DNA of 6,915 bases from positions 1 to 6,915 of the forward strand of contig WGBT01000176.1 in assembly GCA_015494185.1 (NCBI GenBank). Direction: 5' to 3'. Under the pieces are notes generated by a model. That model saw only the letters and a list, made by a program, of their open reading frames with translations, was not told where the DNA came from and ran no database searches. Origin of the DNA: Hyphomicrobiales bacterium. Lineage in GTDB: Bacteria > Pseudomonadota > Alphaproteobacteria > Rhizobiales > S144-35. Shown here in pieces: positions 5,784 to 6,915 of the stretch. How positions within the stretch are numbered: the stretch's first letter is position 1; every line of letters starts with the position of its first letter. A program made the position numbers and the translations under genes.

Positions 5784-6154
5784 CAAGTCCATAAAATGCG
5801 TCAGAAGTATGTCTGGTCTTGGCTGACCCGGCCCAGGTCCTGTCGTCATGGCACAAGGGAAGTAGCCCGGGGGAAAAGCGTCTCACATTCTTCCCGCTTT
5901 TTGTTTGTTACTCAAAGTCAAAGGTTGTTCAGCAGCCACAAGCCCCTAATGCCGCTTATGAAGCATGGTGACGTTTTATCAGATTTCATGGCAAGATCAT
6001 ATCATAGAATATGTTAAAGTTTTTACTCTATCTGACAGATAGTGTTACACCCGTTCGTCCTTCCATACCCTAATAAGATCGTGGCATTTCCCGGCCGTTT
6101 GTCGGGCTCGGCTCGCAAGTTTCCCCATCATGGGCAAGAGAGCGGGCCCTTGCC
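5784..6154. other. 371-bp intergenic region before the phosphatidyltransferase gene
   Basis: No convincing gene lies here on either strand. The stretch 5985-6047 is markedly AT-rich against its surroundings and is the likely promoter area for the minus-strand phosphatidyltransferase-permease operon. It contains overlapping TATGAT motifs on the minus strand and the symmetric site at 6025-6045, but no well-spaced -35/-10 pair. A hairpin with 7-bp arms (aaaagcg at 5874-5880, cgctttt at 5895-5901, 14-nt loop) lies about 90 nt upstream of the preferred start codon and would be in the leader RNA. No clear terminator was found for the DUF2066-like gene that ends at 6155. Confidence 0.5.
6025..6045. 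promoter_or_regulatory. Operator-like dyad upstream of the phospholipid/permease operon
   Basis: The 15-nt core CTATCTGACAGATAG (6028-6042) has perfect 7-bp arms around one central base. After one T/T mismatch, two more pairs (ac/gt) extend it to 21 bp. It sits at the edge of the AT-rich patch about 240 bp upstream of the preferred phosphatidyltransferase start. Size and symmetry fit a dimeric repressor site (TetR- or GntR-like), but I cannot name the regulator. No T-run follows on either strand, which argues against a terminator. Confidence 0.4.
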
Positions 6155-6915
6155 TTATTGGCGTTGCAGCACCCATTGGCCGGCCTCATTTCGGAGGCTG
6201 AAAGGCGAGCCCGCCAACTCTGCCGCCAATTGTTCCGGCCCGCCGGGATAAGTCAGCGAAATGCTGGCGCCACGGGGGGAGACGGCCCCGGCTTGCATGT
6301 CATAAATCCCTGAAATACTCTGTAGTTTGCGGCGGATGGTGATCCATTCACGCAGTCCGGAAAACCGCGCCGTCATGGTGAAACGGTCATGGCTGCGGGC
6401 GGCTTGGGCGCTTGCGCGTGCCGCATCGTCGTCTCCAAAGCCCAAACGGCTGGTTTTCCAGCGGCCTTCCAAAATCTTCAGGGTAACGGTTGCTGCCTTG
6501 GCAAGGGCGGCTTTGACATCGTTATCGAAGATCGGAAAGCTTTGACGGTTGGCAAAGGGGCCAACAGCATCCCGGCCTTGTAGTGTCAGCAGCAGTTTGC
6601 CGCTTCCCGATGGTTTGGTCAGTTGGGCCTTGACAAGGCGATGGGGGCGGGAAGCGCCCTGACGGCCAGCGTGCCCCCCACTGCCGTTGTAAGTCCCGGC
6701 ATTTTGCGAGGTCGGGGGCGCAATCGGGGCTAGTTTGATCGGTGTTAGGGCGTTGCGAAGATCAAGGGCGCGCAGGGCCTGATACCAATTCTGCAATAGC
6801 TGGTTACGCTCAAGCTCGGCCCCTGAGACGGGTTGCAAGTTCAACATGGCCGGGGTTGTGCCAACGTCCGGTTGGGGCTGCGATGGCTGGGGCGTGATGG
6901 GGGGGACTCCATGTC
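6155..6915 (-). CDS. DUF2066-like protein, 3' part (start outside window)
   Basis: 252 residues are visible before the TAA at 6155-6157. The frame stays open to the window edge, beginning HGVPPITPQPSQPQPDVG, so the ATG at 6847 is probably internal. The Pro/Gln-rich stretch and a second linker (LAPIAPPTS and a Gly-rich run) suggest flexible segments between domains. The C-terminal part has the pattern I associate with DUF2066: a segment with FSGLREWITIRRKL, then alternating strands SPRGASISLTYPGG and an EQLAAELA helix, ending in GQWVLQRQ. Family members are usually secreted or periplasmic proteins of unknown function near 350-400 residues, so a signal peptide would lie upstream. The gene is on the same strand as the phosphatidyltransferase and permease genes, but 371 bp separate it from the preferred start of the former, so cotranscription is uncertain. 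The family call is from memory of conserved pattern and gene order and is moderate. Confidence 0.6.
   Translation of the reverse strand, partial: HGVPPITPQPSQPQPDVGTTPAMLNLQPVSGAELERNQLLQNWYQALRALDLRNALTPIKLAPIAPPTSQNAGTYNGSGGHAGRQGASRPHRLVKAQLTKPSGSGKLLLTLQGRDAVGPFANRQSFPIFDNDVKAALAKAATVTLKILEGRWKTSRLGFGDDDAARASAQAARSHDRFTMTARFSGLREWITIRRKLQSISGIYDMQAGAVSPRGASISLTYPGGPEQLAAELAGSPFSLRNEAGQWVLQRQ

Noticed and set aside
5349..6017. Long plus-strand open frame (222 residues) opposite the phosphatidyltransferase gene.
   Set aside because: Its composition is rich in Gln, Asp and Arg with no domain pattern, and the opposite strand encodes a clear membrane enzyme.
6028..6042. Considered as a LuxR-type lux box.
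   Set aside because: The CT...AG spacing is 11 nt rather than the 12 expected, and no luxI/luxR genes are nearby.

Overview
The window looks like ordinary chromosome from an alphaproteobacterium. It holds two blocks that recur in this class: rpoH beside an rluD-type pseudouridine synthase gene, with a small DUF6476-like membrane protein gene facing away; and a DUF2066-like gene, a CDP-alcohol phosphatidyltransferase gene and an AI-2E-family permease gene in a row. The RpoH and cysteine synthase sequences also read as alphaproteobacterial subfamilies. A Rhodospirillales-like source is my best guess from protein flavour and gene order, but I cannot fix the genus. Base composition is moderately GC-rich by eye, with AT-rich patches confined to intergenic regions. 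I see no tRNA, rRNA, CRISPR array or transposase gene.

Layout. 34-927 (minus): rpoH, the heat-shock sigma factor. 928-1156: a structured gap with a perfect 10-bp hairpin and a possible heat-shock promoter ahead of rpoH, plus a possible terminator at the end of rluD. 1157-2236 (minus): rluD-like 23S rRNA pseudouridine synthase. 2279-2755 (plus): single-pass membrane protein resembling DUF6476, divergent from rluD across only 42 bp. 2825-3874 (minus): cysteine synthase, convergent with the previous gene, with a small hairpin over its stop codon. 3875-4120: a gap dominated by a 134-bp near-palindrome. 4121-5233 (minus): AI-2E-family permease. 5241-5783 (minus): CDP-alcohol phosphatidyltransferase, 7 bp from the permease and almost certainly cotranscribed. 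5784-6154: a long leader or intergenic stretch with an AT-rich patch and a symmetric operator-like site. 6155-6915 (minus): 3' part of a DUF2066-like protein gene whose start lies outside the window.

Functionally the genes are housekeeping: stress transcription (RpoH), ribosome maturation (RluD), cysteine synthesis, membrane phospholipid synthesis and a membrane permease. The unusual material is in the noncoding DNA. The best candidate for something undescribed is the palindrome at 3937-4070. Its two arms pair almost end to end, and in its core nearly every departure from perfect symmetry is a G-U pair if the plus strand is the RNA. The rpoH leader, where a sigma-32-like promoter overlaps a strong hairpin, is second. 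I found no convincing new multi-gene system.
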